Positions 40,311-51,487 of a stretch of 64,000 bases of DNA are shown here, in pieces. The number at the start of each line of letters is the position of its first letter. The first letter of the stretch is position 1. This DNA comes from Rebecca billardiae RCC1528 (taxonomy: Eukaryota > Haptophyta), in contig OZ251239.1 in the NCBI GenBank assembly GCA_965240325.2, positions 1,488,001 to 1,552,000 on the forward strand, read 5' to 3'. The notes under the pieces were generated by a model, which was not told where the DNA came from, made no database searches, and saw only the letters and a program-made list of their open reading frames with translations. Position numbers and translations under genes: made by a program.

Positions 40311-42243
40311 TACCAGGTCGTTCCCCCTGCACTGGGAATCCGCGGTTTGGACATACGAGAAAAACAGCCGCAGGACGCACCCGTCGCTACCCGCGAATAA
40401 GATTTTCAGGTCTCGCGGGTGCGGATGTGCGTCAATCGATGAGCTGGTCTCGCAATCCCAAAATTGAGCCGCAATGAGATAGATGGTGCAGGGAGCCCCC
40501 GGCCGGTGGCGGCTCGGCAGGCGAGGGCCGACCAAATCTTGACCTTTGCCCTCGGCGGCAGGGCGGGCAGGCGAAGGCGGCCGAGCGCCGTTGGCGGCCG
40601 GCGCGCCCGGGGCACGGCGCTGCGGGCGCGGATGTGCTCGCGGAGCCGGCTTGCGTGGACAGGCTGTTGCGGGAGAGTATATGGCGCCCTCCTGCGCCGC
40701 GCGTCTCGCGCCACGCCTCTTTTCGCCGCGGCTCAGGGCAGCGCGCACGCGCGCGCCGCCTCGGAGGCCAGGGCCGCACCGTGCCCGCGCCGCAGCCGCA
40801 ACCGCGCGCGCGCCGTGCGCGGCGTGGTCGGGAAGGAACGGGGGGTGCTGCCGGGCGAGATGACGACATCATGTGCGCACGCCATGCCGCCCCGCGGCGC
40901 CGCGAAAGGGCACGATAACGGATCCGCACAGCTGTTGACGAGTGCTGATTTCTTGTCGTGCCTGAAGCCAGACCTCGGAGCTCGAAGAAGATGATGAAAG
41001 TGCATCCGCGCGAGGAAAGCGTCGCACCCAGCACTTCTACACGACCACGTGGTGATGAACATTCATGTAAGAGTATCCCGCGTGCCCGCTTGGCACTGTT
41101 CTGTGTCTCAATGATCGTCCCGGCAAGGGTCACGACCGCGAGGCCGTGGCACACCATTCATAGTGTGACAACTCGAAGAGGCGTGCAAACGGACCAGCGA
41201 CACGCTCGGCAAGGCGTGGCGGGGCGGCATGGCGTGCGCACATGATATCGCCATCTCGCCCGGCAGCCGTGCCCGTTCCTTCCCGACCACGCCGCGCACG
41301 GCGCGCACGCGGTCGGCTGCGGCGCAGGCAAGGCTGGCCTTGAGGCGACGCGCCGCGTGCGCGCTGCCCTGAGCCGAGGCGAAAGAGGCGTGGCGCAAGT
41401 CGCGCGGTGCAGGAGGGCGGCAGATACTCTCCCACAACAGCCCGTCCACGCACGCCGGCTCCGCAAGCACATCCGCGCCCGCAGCGCCCTGGCCCGGGCG
41501 CGGCCCCCAGCGGTCACCGGACCGCGAGGCCGCGTGCACACCATTTGTGACAACTCGAAGAGGCGTGCAAATGGACCAGCGACACGCTCGGCAAGGCGTG
41601 GCGGGGCGGCATGGCGTGCGCACATGATATCGCCATCTCGCCCGGCAGCCGCGCCCGTTCCTTCCCGACCACGCCGCGCACGGCGCGCGCGCGGTCGGCT
41701 GCGGCGCAGGCCGAAGGCTGGCCCCGGAGGCGGCGCGCGCGTGCGCGCTGCCCTGAGCCGAGGCGAAAGAGGCGTGGCGCAAGTCGCGCGGCGCAGGAGG
41801 GCGGCAGATACTCTCCCGCAACAGCCCGTCCACGCACGCCGGCTCCGCAAGCACATCCGCGCCCCCCAGCGCCGGGCCAGCTGCATCGCACTCGCCGCCC
41901 GGCCGCAGGCGCAGGGGGCGGGTCAGAATCGGTGCTCCGCACCCGCGGGAGGGCTCCCGCCTCCGCGGTTGCACGCGAAGAACTCATTTCCAGCGCCTCG
42001 ATTTCGTGAGCGGACTATCGCTGACGAGGCTGATTACTGCGTTCCACGGCTTTGCCGCGCTCGGGATTTGGGTTCTCTAATGGATGGATGTACTTTCGTC
42101 ATTTTCAATTGGAAACCTCGATTAGATCGTTCAAGTGGTCTGATAGAGCAAGCGGAAGAATAAATCTGCGTTGCTATGCCGCGGCCTCGTGCTCTGAATA
42201 GTGCGAAACCGCGGATTCCCAGTGCAGGGGGAACGACCTGGTA
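40311..42243. mobile_element. Non-autonomous TIR element, copy A
   Basis: Perfect 36-base terminal inverted repeats (outer end CCAGGTCGTTCCCCCTGCAC) at 40313-40348 and 42206-42241, with TA at both outer ends, consistent with a TA target duplication. The 1.93 kb has no transposase. Inside, a block of about 300 bases (40600-40900) is repeated twice in inverted orientation (from about 41215 and 41600, period 382), giving a foldback structure. The left 160 bases match the right end of copy B (61118-61271) and its right end matches the left end of B. Long Ala/Arg-rich open frames inside are composition artefacts. Confidence 0.88.
41164..41927 (-). repeat. 382-base tandem repeat inside TIR element A
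   Basis: TGTGACAACTCGAAGAGGCG recurs at 41164 and 41546 with about 380 bases of closely similar sequence after each. The same unit appears inverted in copy B with a period near 391 (55517 and 55908). Confidence 0.88.
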
Positions 42244-43296
42244 GACCTCGGCACCGTGCTCCCTCGGGCTGTCAGCTCCGCGTGGCCTGGCGTGCACGTC
42301 GAGTTGCGCTCATGCGTCGATCACGCCTCGCGCCCGCCTGTCGGCCGTCGCGCAGGCGCTGGTCGAACCCTACTCGGACCAGTGCAAATCACCTAACTAT
42401 CCTGGCGCTGCTGGTGCGCGGTGACCCGCGGCGGGACAGCGGTCAGTCAGCAGCAGCGGCCCGAACGAATCCGCGGCCCCGCACCGTGCTCCCTGGCTGT
42501 CAGCTTCGCGTGGCCTGGCGTGCACGTGGAGTCGCGCTCATGCGTCGATCACGCCTCGTCGCATCCGCCTGCATACACAATCGGCGCCGCGCCGGCGGCT
42601 CGGCGAAGTGCGCCGATGGGCCCGCGCCCCGGGCGCGGCGGGCGGCGGCGCGCCGCTGGAGTCTAGACTTTGTACGGGCATGCAACTCCGGGTCTGTCAA
42701 TAGACGACTGCGATGGAGGGTGCACCGCCACCGCGGGCCCTGAACTACGTTCGTTCTACGGAAAAGGACCGCGGAACGCGGTCATAATAGTTGATTTATT
42801 TATATTCATCACGCAGCTAAGAATAATTCGTCGCGTTATATATATCGTCGACGTCGTGATGAGATATGTACGTATAGCAGCTAACATCTGATAGCAGCAA
42901 GGGCCACCACGTAGCCTGCAGCATCACGTCTGACAGTAAGTCAACTGCCGCGGGTCACGACTCACGGCGGTAATAATCGCTGCCGCGCTAACGACTCACG
43001 ATCGCCGTCCGCGCCGAGTGACGATTGAGCCACTGCGGTCGCCGTCGTCCAGTGCGAGGCAGTGGCTCCGGCTCGCGGGCCCACCAATGCGGGTAGCACT
43101 CGTCATACACCCATGACTCCCGTGCCAGCCGCCTGCGCCCTCATGCCAGTGGCGGCTGGCTGCCAGCGTGACATGCCGTGCCTGGCATCCGCGGCACGGG
43201 ACGGTCGGCAGAGCGCGCGGGCGCCGAGGCGCACGCAGCACGCGGCCACGCTGCAGCCCTCCGCCGCCCGCCGAGCGGCGCCCACCTCCGCGGGCC
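42244..43296. other. Intergenic with a 232-base direct duplication
   Basis: The block around 42250-42345 (CACCGTGCTCCCT...GTCGATCACGCCTC) recurs at about 42482-42570. At 42742-42788 lies a sequence with the palindrome GACCGCGGAACGCGGTC that is found inverted next to TIR element B (61272-61320). No gene. Confidence 0.55.
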
Positions 43297-43918
43297 TCAG
43301 CCCGCGGCCGCCTGGCCCGCAGCCGCCTGCGCCTGCTCCTTTGTGGTGAAGCTCTCCCCGCAGCCGCACGTGCCGGTGGCATTCGGGTTGTGGAACACAA
43401 ACTCGCTCGAGATCTCGTCCTCGACGAAGTCCATGATCGTGCCCACCACGTGCATCACCGCCTTGGGCTCGACGAAGACGGTGATGCCTGGCGCGCGGCG
43501 CGGCGTGCCAGCGGGAGGGGCTCGGTCAGAGAGAGCGCGCGGGGCGCGCAAACCGCGCGGCACGACGCACCATGGTCGGACACCTCCTCGTCCCTGGGCT
43601 GCTTTTGGTCGGCGTAGTTCATGGTGTACGACATGCCGTTGCATCCTCTCGACTTGATGCCCAAGCGCACGCCCGCGACACCCGGCTTGGCCTGCAGGAG
43701 CTCGGTGATTCGCTTCGCCGCCGCGTCTGTCTGCGCCCCATCGGCCAAGGAGACCGCGCGCACAGACCGCGTGCCGTCAGCAGCAGCCACGGGCGGCGCG
43801 CGCGGTGAGTGGCATGTGCAACGTGCGACGTGGCGCGCACCAGCTTCATCAGCGCGGGCCTCTCTCTCAACTTGGACAGCCGAGCCGCGCCCGCGACCAC
43901 CTTGCCGGCGGCGCCCAT
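43297..43918 (-). CDS. ISCA1: Iron-sulfur cluster assembly protein ISCA1 (IscA/HesB family)
   Basis: Three exons: 43918-43841, 43730-43571 and 43487-43297. Phases match and the product is 142 residues. The N-terminus (MGAAGKVVAGAARLSKLRERP) is basic and free of acids, as in mitochondrial presequences. The A-type carrier domain follows (LTDAAAKRITELLQAKPGVAGVRLGIKSRGCNGMSYTM) with Cys56. It continues GITVFVEPKAVMHVVGTIMDFVEDEISSEFVFHNPN and ends GTCGCGESF with Cys120 and Cys122. These three cysteines bind the iron-sulfur cluster. ISCA1 acts late in mitochondrial [4Fe-4S] assembly. The spacing of the first exon relies on the splice at 43840/43731; using the AG four bases further on would break the phase. 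An Ala/Gln-rich tail of about 16 residues extends past the usual end. Confidence 0.93.
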
Positions 43919-44452
43919 GGGTCCAGCTTGGGGGCGGCTGACGCCCTTGCTCCCTGCACCTTCGGATGCGCGTCCGGACGTTCGTCACGCAGCTATCTCG
44001 ACCGACCGGGCCGGGGGCGGATGTGCATCCGGTGGTCACTGGCAAGGGAGTCACTCACTAGTCACTTTGTCAATTGTCAATCAGGCAGTCACACCTCCAG
44101 CCTGCTGATCTGAAATGCTGCCCTGCATGCACAGCGGATGAGTGCGAATGTGCTCGGCGTCTGACACTCGGTATGCGTTTCAAAAGCAACTTGGCACAGC
44201 CGCGCATGCCGATCGACGAGCAGCAGCACGCTATCGATCTACCGCTGTCGTCCAATATCCATCCAGCTGGTCAGAGTGCACTGGCTGACAATCCGACTCG
44301 CCTCGGACTCTGCGGCCAATGACCGTATCTCGGAGAGCGTCGCATCGCCGCGTCGCGGCCCGACCGCCAAGCGCCCAAATGCGGCAAGCGGCCCGGCGGC
44401 TAACCGAGTCGTCCCGGCGGCTGGCGGCCCGTCCGTGTCACACAGCCTGCGC
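43919..44452. other. Intergenic, CSN5 3' side / ISCA1 5' side
   Basis: Spans 534 bases between two genes on the minus strand and contains the ISCA1 promoter. No gene or repeat seen. Confidence 0.5.
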
Positions 44453-45959
44453 TCAGCTCATGCTGCCAGACGCGGGTGCGTTAAAGGCCGCGTTCTTGAT
44501 GATCTGCGACATGAGCCCCTGGATGTGGTCCTTTGTCACCTTGGACGAGTCCCGGCAGATCTTGGTGAGCTGCGAGTCCTCCGCCTTGCTCGCGGACGTC
44601 TTGAGCCCGCCCGCGCCGCCCATGTAGTAGGAGCGGTTGTGCTGCACGAGCTGGCCCTCCGCCTGCTCGAGCTTGTCGGCAAGGTCGCGGATCTGCGAGT
44701 TCATGTACTCGGAGTTGGTCACGAGGGTGGAGGAGGAGAGTGTGTTGATCCAGTACTTGTTCCACAGCAGCGCGAGCAGGGACGCGTCCGTCGCCGACTT
44801 GAAGAAGGAGACCTCGAGCTGGTAGTACCTGCGCCGCGCGCGCACAACGCCGGGGCACGGGCGCGCGGCCAGCCGGGTGTGAGCGCACGGCGCGCGCGCG
44901 CCGCGGCGGCGGCGGCGGCTCGCCCCCGCGAGCCGTCCGCGCGCGCCCGCCACGGCGCGCACTCAACCGGGTCGCGCCTCCCGCGCTGCCGCCGCGCGCG
45001 CGCGGTGCGCAGCGGGCACAGACGCCGGCCGCAGCCACGCAGCCACGCGTCCCTCCGCGCGCGCACTGGTTCTGGTGCACGCCAAAGTCCTCGATCTTGG
45101 AGAGCGGGATGAACTGGTACTCGGACGGGCCCTCGTCCGGCGGCTTGTACCCCGCGGGGTACGTGCGGAACGCGCCGATCTCGACCTTCCCAGTCGAGCA
45201 CGTGCGCACCGGGTCGACCACGATCGCGAGGAAGGGCTCCTGGTACTGCTGGTTGAGCATCTGCGTGCTGCAGTCGATGCCCGACATCCAGCAGCCGTAG
45301 CCGGGGTGCGAGTGGTACCAGCCGACGACGTTCTCCTGCCGGGAGACCTCCTTCGAGACGGTGTTGTAGTCCACCATGTACTCGTACGCGTCCGCCTGCG
45401 CGCGCGCGCGCCGACGCCGCGCGCGCCGCGCGTGGCGCGTGGCGCGTGGCCCGGCGCGCGTCAGCACAGCAGCGCGGCTTGGCGCAGCGCGGCCCGGTCG
45501 CGCCGCGCGCACCTGCGCGTTGACGCGCGTCTCGGTGCCCTCCACGGGCAGCGCGAAGGCGTCCATCACGATGATCGTCGGCCCCTTCGGGTGGTTCGGC
45601 TCGATCTTGCCCTGCATCAGGCCCATCACCTCGAGCGAGCCGCCCGAGCGCGCATGCATCACCATCTTGATCAGCGCGAGCGCCGAGATCGACACGTGCT
45701 TGAAGTAGCGCGGGTCCTGCGTCCACGGCTTCTCGCTCATGTACTTCTGCTGCGTCGGGCCATCGTACGTGTAGATGCTGTCGATCGCCTGCACGCTATT
45801 CTCGATCTCCCATCGCTGCGCGGAACCGGCCGACGCGGCGCGCGGCGCGCGGGCGTAAGGCACGGCTCGCGCGCGCGCGCGCGCACGCGGGCCCGGCCGC
45901 TGGCGCTCGGCTCGGGCACGCACCTGCTGCGCCGATGCCGCCTGCGACGAGCTCGCCAT
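44453..45959 (-). CDS. CSN5: COP9 signalosome subunit 5 (JAMM deneddylase)
   Basis: Four exons: 45959-45924, 45815-45513, 45395-45067 and 44828-44453, giving 347 residues, the usual size. The sequence matches the family throughout: [23 protein letters not shown]-type core with Glu74 in LEVMGLM, then the JAMM motif [17 protein letters not shown] with His141, His143 and Asp154 binding zinc. The specific stretch [17 protein letters not shown] and the C-terminal [26 protein letters not shown] also fit. CSN5 is the catalytic subunit of the COP9 signalosome and removes NEDD8 from cullins, thereby controlling SCF-type ligases. The last junction joins VHQNQ to YYQLEV exactly as in other CSN5 proteins. 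Introns 1 and 2 are 108 and 117 bases, divisible by three and without stops. The DUF1415 gene starts 161 bases away on the other strand. Confidence 0.96.
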
Positions 45960-46119
45960 GCCCGCGCAGCGCCAGCGTCCGCGTCCGCGCGCCGCTGGAT
46001 GTGCGCTTGGGTGGCTGCGCGCCGCGCCTGGACTCGGCTTCCCGCGGTCCGCCGCGCCCGCTCGCCCGCTCTTGATCAGCTCAGCCAGCACGGCCGCCGC
46101 TCTCAGTGCAGCTTTCAGT
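45960..46119. promoter_or_regulatory. Head-to-head promoter region, CSN5 / DUF1415 gene
   Basis: 160 bases between the preferred start codons. An alternative plus-strand ATG at 45958 overlaps the CSN5 ATG itself (CATGCC context), which would leave no space at all; the later ATG at 46120 is therefore preferred. No core motif was recognised. Confidence 0.5.
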
Positions 46120-46878
46120 ATGGCGGCCTCTCGGAGCGCGCGTGTAACCTGGCTGCTCGCGCCGTTGATACTCCACGCAGCGCCGGCATCGGGCGCTCGA
46201 GCCCCCGCGAGTGCGGGGGCGTCGCGCGCGCGCCACCCAAGCGCGCGGATGTCCCTGCGTGAGGCCCCGCTCTCGGCGAGCGACGACGCGCTCGAGCGCT
46301 GGACGCGCCGATGGATCGACGTCGTCGTCACGGGGAAGAACCTGTGCCCGTTCTCCGCGCCGGTGCGCGGCACGCCGTCGCGCGTGGTCGTCACGCGCGA
46401 CGCGCCCGGCTCGCCGCAGCTGGCGGGCGCCATACACGCAGAGCTCCTCGCTCTGCACGCGACAGACCGCGCGCGGCCCGCGACGACATTTGTCCTGCTC
46501 GCCCACGCGGAGCTCGCCAGCTTCGAGGCCTACATGGAGGCTGTGGCGCCTCTGGCGCAGTCGCTCGCGTCGGAGCTGACGGACGGCGCCATCCAGGTCG
46601 TCCTCTTCCACCCGCACGCCGCGTGGGGCGACGGCGACGAGAGCCTGCGCGACGCCGCCGACTTCAGCACGCGCTCGCCGGTGCCGATGCTCCACCTGCT
46701 GCGCGACAGCGACGTGGTGGGCGCGGAGGCGGCGTGGGTGCGGCAGCACGCCGACGCCGCAGAGGTGCCCGACATCCAGCAGGCCAATGCGGCGTGGCTG
46801 CGCGGGATCGGCTACGAGGAGGCCGAGCGGCTCTGGCGCGCATGCTGGGACGAGGACGCGAGGAAGGCTGACGTGTGA
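46120..46878 (+). CDS. DUF1415 family protein
   Basis: Single exon, 252 residues from ATG 46120. The frame is open from 45958, but the first 54 codons lie in the shared promoter and would overlap CSN5 exon 1. The first 45 residues ([22 protein letters not shown]...SARM) look like a targeting sequence. The conserved part follows: [25 protein letters not shown], later [43 protein letters not shown] and [24 protein letters not shown]. This order (W..VV....CPF, FHP, RSP.P.LHLLR) matches DUF1415 (PF07209), best known from bacteria. Function is unknown. Organelle targeting and bacterial ancestry are inference. Confidence 0.82.
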   Translation: MAASRSARVTWLLAPLILHAAPASGARAPASAGASRARHPSARMSLREAPLSASDDALERWTRRWIDVVVTGKNLCPFSAPVRGTPSRVVVTRDAPGSPQLAGAIHAELLALHATDRARPATTFVLLAHAELASFEAYMEAVAPLAQSLASELTDGAIQVVLFHPHAAWGDGDESLRDAADFSTRSPVPMLHLLRDSDVVGAEAAWVRQHADAAEVPDIQQANAAWLRGIGYEEAERLWRACWDEDARKADV

Positions 46879-47209
46879 CGCGCATCAGCCCTGCATCACA
46901 GAAGTGGCGCGCCTTACAGGCGGCGGCCGGCGCGGACATGCTGAATGAAGACTTCGTGTGAAACGTATGGGGGGCGGGGGAGACGTTCCGACTTCCGCTG
47001 GAACACTTCTCGAAGGTTTTGATTGACGATTTTACCCAGGATGCGTGATCGTCATTAGCGCAACCCCTGGCTGCGTTCGTCAATGATTCTGCTACTACTG
47101 CGTAACAGTCGACGAACCTTCCGCCAAAAGGTGCCCATTCACTGCGGTTCGACCAGTCCACCACAACCACATCCTCATCCCGTGGGGCAGGGCGAGCCTC
47201 ACAGCAAGC
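46879..47209. other. Intergenic, DUF1415 / CNB-protein gene
   Basis: 331 bases between tandem plus-strand genes, with lower GC than the coding parts. No gene or repeat seen. Confidence 0.5.
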
Positions 47210-48557
47210 ATGACGCTCCCGCCGCTCGTCGGGCTGATACAGGAGTCGCCGGCGAAGCTGGCGGACGAGCCCGCGCTTCGCTCGCGCCGGCGCGCCGCCT
47301 TCCGCGCGCTTGACGCCATCGCCGAGCTCGGCCTGCCCGACGACGTGCTCGACGGGCTGCCCCGGCACGTGCGCGCCGTGTGGCACGCGGCCGGCGCAGT
47401 GCTCGCAACGGCCGATGCGTTCCCCGAGGCGGCGTACGTCGTGCTCGCCGGCGCGGTGGAGATCGACGAGCCATGCATCACCAACGACCCGTCCGCCGAC
47501 GCGGAGGAGCGCCGCCTCGTGCGCACGCTCTGCGCGGGCCGTTCGTTCGGACTGCTGCAGCTGGTGGAGCACTATGCGCACAACGAGTACGTGGCGAGGG
47601 CGCTGGGCGCGTGCGGCGGCAGCGGGTGCTGGCTGCTGGAGATCTCGCGCGCGGTGGCGCTCGCGCACCTCGTCGGCCCGTTCGAGCGCAAGCTCGGCGA
47701 GAAGGCCTCGCTGCTCCGCACGCGGCCCCTCTTTGCCGACTGGGCGCCCGCGTCGTTGCTCCGTCTGGCTGACCAGCTCGAGCCCAAGACGCTGGCGGCG
47801 GGCGAGGTGATCTGCTGGCAGGGCGCGCCGGCGGACTACTGCTTCATCGTGGCCGATGGCACCGTCGACATCGCCGTCCACGCCTCGGCGGACAACCCGA
47901 TGCCGCCGATCTACGACGCGCCACGCGAGGGCGGCGCGCGCGCGCGCGCGCACTGGGCACTGCTCCGGCAGTGCACCGGCCGGCGCGGCGTGGACACGCG
48001 CAAGCCGCTGCGCCACCTGGCGACGCTGCAGAAGGGCGCGCTGGTGGGCGAGGCGGCGCTGCTGCAGGAGGGCCTGCGCCGCAACGCCACCGTCCTCGTC
48101 TCGACGCCCGCGCCAGCCGCGGCCGAGGGCGGCGCGGGCGAGGGCGCGGCCGCGGCCGCGCCCGGCGGCGGCGGCGGCGCGGCCGCGCCCGGCGGCGGCG
48201 CGGCCGCGAGCGCGCCCGCCGGTGGCGGCGGCGGTGCGGCGGCCGCCGAGCCGAGGGGCGCGCAGGTGCTCGTGCTGGGCAAGTCGCTCTTCCTCGCCGC
48301 GCTCGACGAGCAGATGCTCGCCGCCGCGCGCGCGCAGGCCGCGTTCGACCTCGCGTGCAGCAAGCCGCCGCTCGGCCGCACGGACGCGGACGTGGACGCG
48401 CTGCTGGGCCGGCTGCGCGCGCATGCAGTTTGCGCCGAGCTGCCGGCGGCGGGGCTGCGCGAGCTGGCGAAGGGGCTCAAGTACGCGCGCGTGAGCGCGG
48501 GCGCGCGCGTGCGCGCGCCGCCCGCCCTCTCGCTCGCCCGCGCCGCCGACTACACCG

Positions 48558-48595
<38 letters not shown>

Positions 48596-51487
48596 AGCGG
48601 CAGCGGCAGCGTTCTCGGCTTTTCGCAGACAGATGTCCTGCTGGTCCTGTCCGGCGCTCTGTCCGTGACGTTCTTCCTGCCGACGGAGTGGGAGGGCGGT
48701 GCGGGCGGGCCGCCGGGCCGGCCGCGCCGACCCGTCGCGTGCGCGTGGGAGGGCTTCGAGCGCCCCGCCGCCGCGGGCGAGCTCGTGGGCGACCTGTGCG
48801 CCGCCCTCGGACGGCAGAACGACTGCGCGGCGCGCGCGACCGCGCCGTCCGAAGTGATCGGCTTCAGTCGCTCGACGCTCGCGCGGTGCGGGCTGGCGAG
48901 CTCGGTGGTGGCGCGGTGGCGCGAGGCGGCGGCGGAGCTGGCGCGCTGCTTGCCCATGGCCCCCGCGCCGCCGCAGCCGCCGCCGCAGCCCGCCGCCTCG
49001 CCGCAGCCCGCCGCCTCGCCGCTCGTCTCAGCCGACGTGCTCGCCGCCATTGCCGCGAGCGGCGCCCCGCTCGGCGGCGCCGGCCGCGCGCGCGCTCGCT
49101 ACCTGAGCGAGGCGCCGCCCGAGTCGGGCGGCGTGGGCGAGGCGCCCTTTGAGCCGGGCGAGGGCGGCGCAGGGCCCTCGTCCTCGTCGCCGGGGCGGCG
49201 CAGCGCGCGCCTCTCGACCGGCGCGCTCTCGCCGCTCTCGCCCGGCCGCCGCCCAACCCGCCGCTCCTACGCCGCGCCCGCGCCCGCCACGCCGGGCGAG
49301 AAGCTGCGGACCGTCGTGAGCGACGCTCGCGCGGCCGCGCAGCTCGAGAGTGTGCAGGCGATTGCGGAGGCGACGGCGAGCGCGGTGGAGGCGTACTGGC
49401 TCAGCATGGCGCGCCTCTTCGAGCCCGCGCTCGTCGGCCGCTCACAGGTGCTGATCGAGGGACAGAGCACGAGCTGGGCGGGCGAGGGCGCGGACGAGGG
49501 CCGCCGGCCCGCGCGCCGCTCGGCCGCGTCCGCCGCGCCTGGGCGGCGGAGCGCGCCGCGTCCGAGCGCGCTCGCGACCCTCATCGTCGGCGGCGAGGCG
49601 GAGGTGCGCGTGGACGGCGACAGCACGGTCGAGGCGGCGCACTCGGCGGCGACGCAGTCGGAGCGCGCCGAGCTGCTGCGCAGGCGCGTGTTTGCAGGCC
49701 CCCTCTCGCGCAACGCTGTCACAGCCAAGGCGCCCGCGCCTCGGCACGCGGCCGCGCCGCCGCCCGCGCCGCGCGAGCTGTCCCTCTGCCGGCTGGGCGC
49801 GGGCACGCTCGTCTCCGCCAAGCTGGTCGAGCGGCTGTGCCCGCAGCACGCCTGGCGGATGGTCGCGCTCGCGGGCGGCGTGCGCGCGCTCACGATCAGC
49901 GAGCAGGAGCTGCGGCGCGTGCTCGGGCCTGCCGGCATGCGGCTGGTCGAGTCGAACCTGAGGGCGCTGGGAGCGCACGTGCAAGCGCGCGCGGGCGACG
50001 TCGCGGGCGCGCTCGTCAACTCTGCGGCGCGGCCGGCGACGGCGAGCGCGGCCGCGCCAGCGCTCAAGCCGGCGGCAGGCGCCAAGCCGGCGGCGCCCGC
50101 GCTCGCGCCGCCGCCGCCGCCGCCGCCGCTGCCGCCGCCGCCGGCCACGCCGCCGCTCGTCGCGCCCGCCGTCCTCGCCGCCCTCGCCGCGGGCGGCGGC
50201 GCGCCGTGGGGCGGCGAGCGCGCCGCGCAGCGCCCGCGGCACGTGAGCGAGTCAGCCGCCGAGCTCGGCGGCGGCACGGCGTGGGCGCCGCTCGGCTCGG
50301 CGCGGCGCGGCGCTCGGCTCTCCCTCTCGCCCGAGGGCCGGCCGCGCACCCTCAACCGCCGCGCCGCGCGCATGTCCACCTCCGCACTGCCGGACGACTA
50401 CCTGGGCCGCATGGCCGCCGCCGAGGCCGCGGCCGAGGCGGCCGGCGGTGCCATGCCGGGCGCGAGCGCCTCGCCGCGCGCGGGCGCACACCGCTCGGTG
50501 ACGCTCGCGTCGTTTGGGGGGGGGGCGGCCGCGGCCGCGCCGCCGCTCGAGCCGCCGCCGCGCGCCGCCGCCGCCGCGCAGCGCGGCGCGTCGGCGCGGC
50601 CGGCGCGCCACAGCATGGGCGCGCTGTCCGACACGGCCGCGGCGGCGAGGGCGGCCGCGGCCGCGGCCGCGTCGTCGTATGCCGACGATCCGACGCACAA
50701 CCCGATGCCGACGCGACCGCGCACGGCACAGCAGCTGCCGGGCACGCCCGAGCGCGCGCGCCGATCCTCCACCTACGCGGCGCTCGGCGCGATCGCGGCG
50801 AAGCAGGCGGCGGAGGTGGCGGCGGCGCCGCAGCCGCCGCCGCCGCCGCCGCGCCCGCCACCCGGCCGCACGCCGTCGACGCTCGCGCTGCCGCCGCGCA
50901 CGCCGTCGTCGCTCCTGCCACCCGACGGACGGGACGGGGCGGCGGCGCTGCGGCCACTCACCGCCGGCGCGGCGCACGCGGCGGCTGGCGCGACCGACGC
51001 CGGCTCGCGGCCGGGCAGCGCGGCGCTGCGGCGGGCAAGAACGCCGCCGGCCGACCTGAGGCGGCAGGCGACGGCGGGCGCGGCGGCAGCTCCGCGCGCC
51101 TACTCGCCCGCGCCCTCGCCGCACGGCGCGCGGCGCGCGCGGCACTCGCTGGGCACCTGGCAGCCGCACCCGCCGCCGAGTCCTCCGCTCGCGCCAAGCT
51201 TCGCGCCGACGGCGCTGCCGTCGTCGCCCTCCACGCCCAGCCGCGAGCTGCGCCGCTCGTTGACGCTCACGACACGCCGCCCGGGCACGGCCGCGGCCGC
51301 CGCCCCGCTCGGCAGCACCACACCGGCGCGGCTGTCCATCTCCCGGCCCAGGGCGGCGACGGCGCAGTCCGGCGCGGGCGCACCGCCGGCACTTGGGCTC
51401 GCGGACGCGCCGCTGGCGGGCACCAGCCTGCAGCACCCGCAGGGGCGCGCGATGAGCACGCAGCCCGCCAAGGTGCTCGCGGCGTGA
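47210..51487 (+). CDS. Large protein with several cyclic-nucleotide-binding-like domains
   Basis: Single open frame of 1425 residues. I see four regions with the pattern of a cNMP-binding (CAP_ED) fold. They are at about 55-165 (AGAVLATADAFPEAAYVVLAGAVEI), about 172-400, about 415-560 (VLLVLSGALSVTF...GELVGDLCAALGRQNDCAARATAPSEVIGFSRSTL) and about 700-930 (ATLIVGGEAEVRVDGDS). The second has a phosphate-cassette-like ALVGEAALLQEGLRRNATV near residue 280, the only one with Gly-Glu and Arg in nearly canonical spacing. Low-complexity Gly/Ala inserts split domains two and three. The C-terminal third is Ala/Pro/Ser/Arg-rich and probably disordered. It repeats a module from about 606 (ADVLAAIAASGAPLGG) at about 983 (PAVLAALAAGGGAPWGG), each followed by an Arg-Ser-Leu-rich stretch. 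Introns inside low-complexity parts cannot be excluded. A scaffold or ligand sensor is plausible; ligand unknown. Confidence 0.7.

Noticed and set aside
40432-42163. Long Arg/Ala frames in TIR element A as a transposase
   Set aside because: No DDE/D or zinc-binding motif; frames overlap on all strands and are interrupted differently in copy B.
45958-46119. Upstream ATG for the DUF1415 gene
   Set aside because: It would overlap the CSN5 start codon and leave no promoter; the later ATG at 46120 precedes the conserved part.
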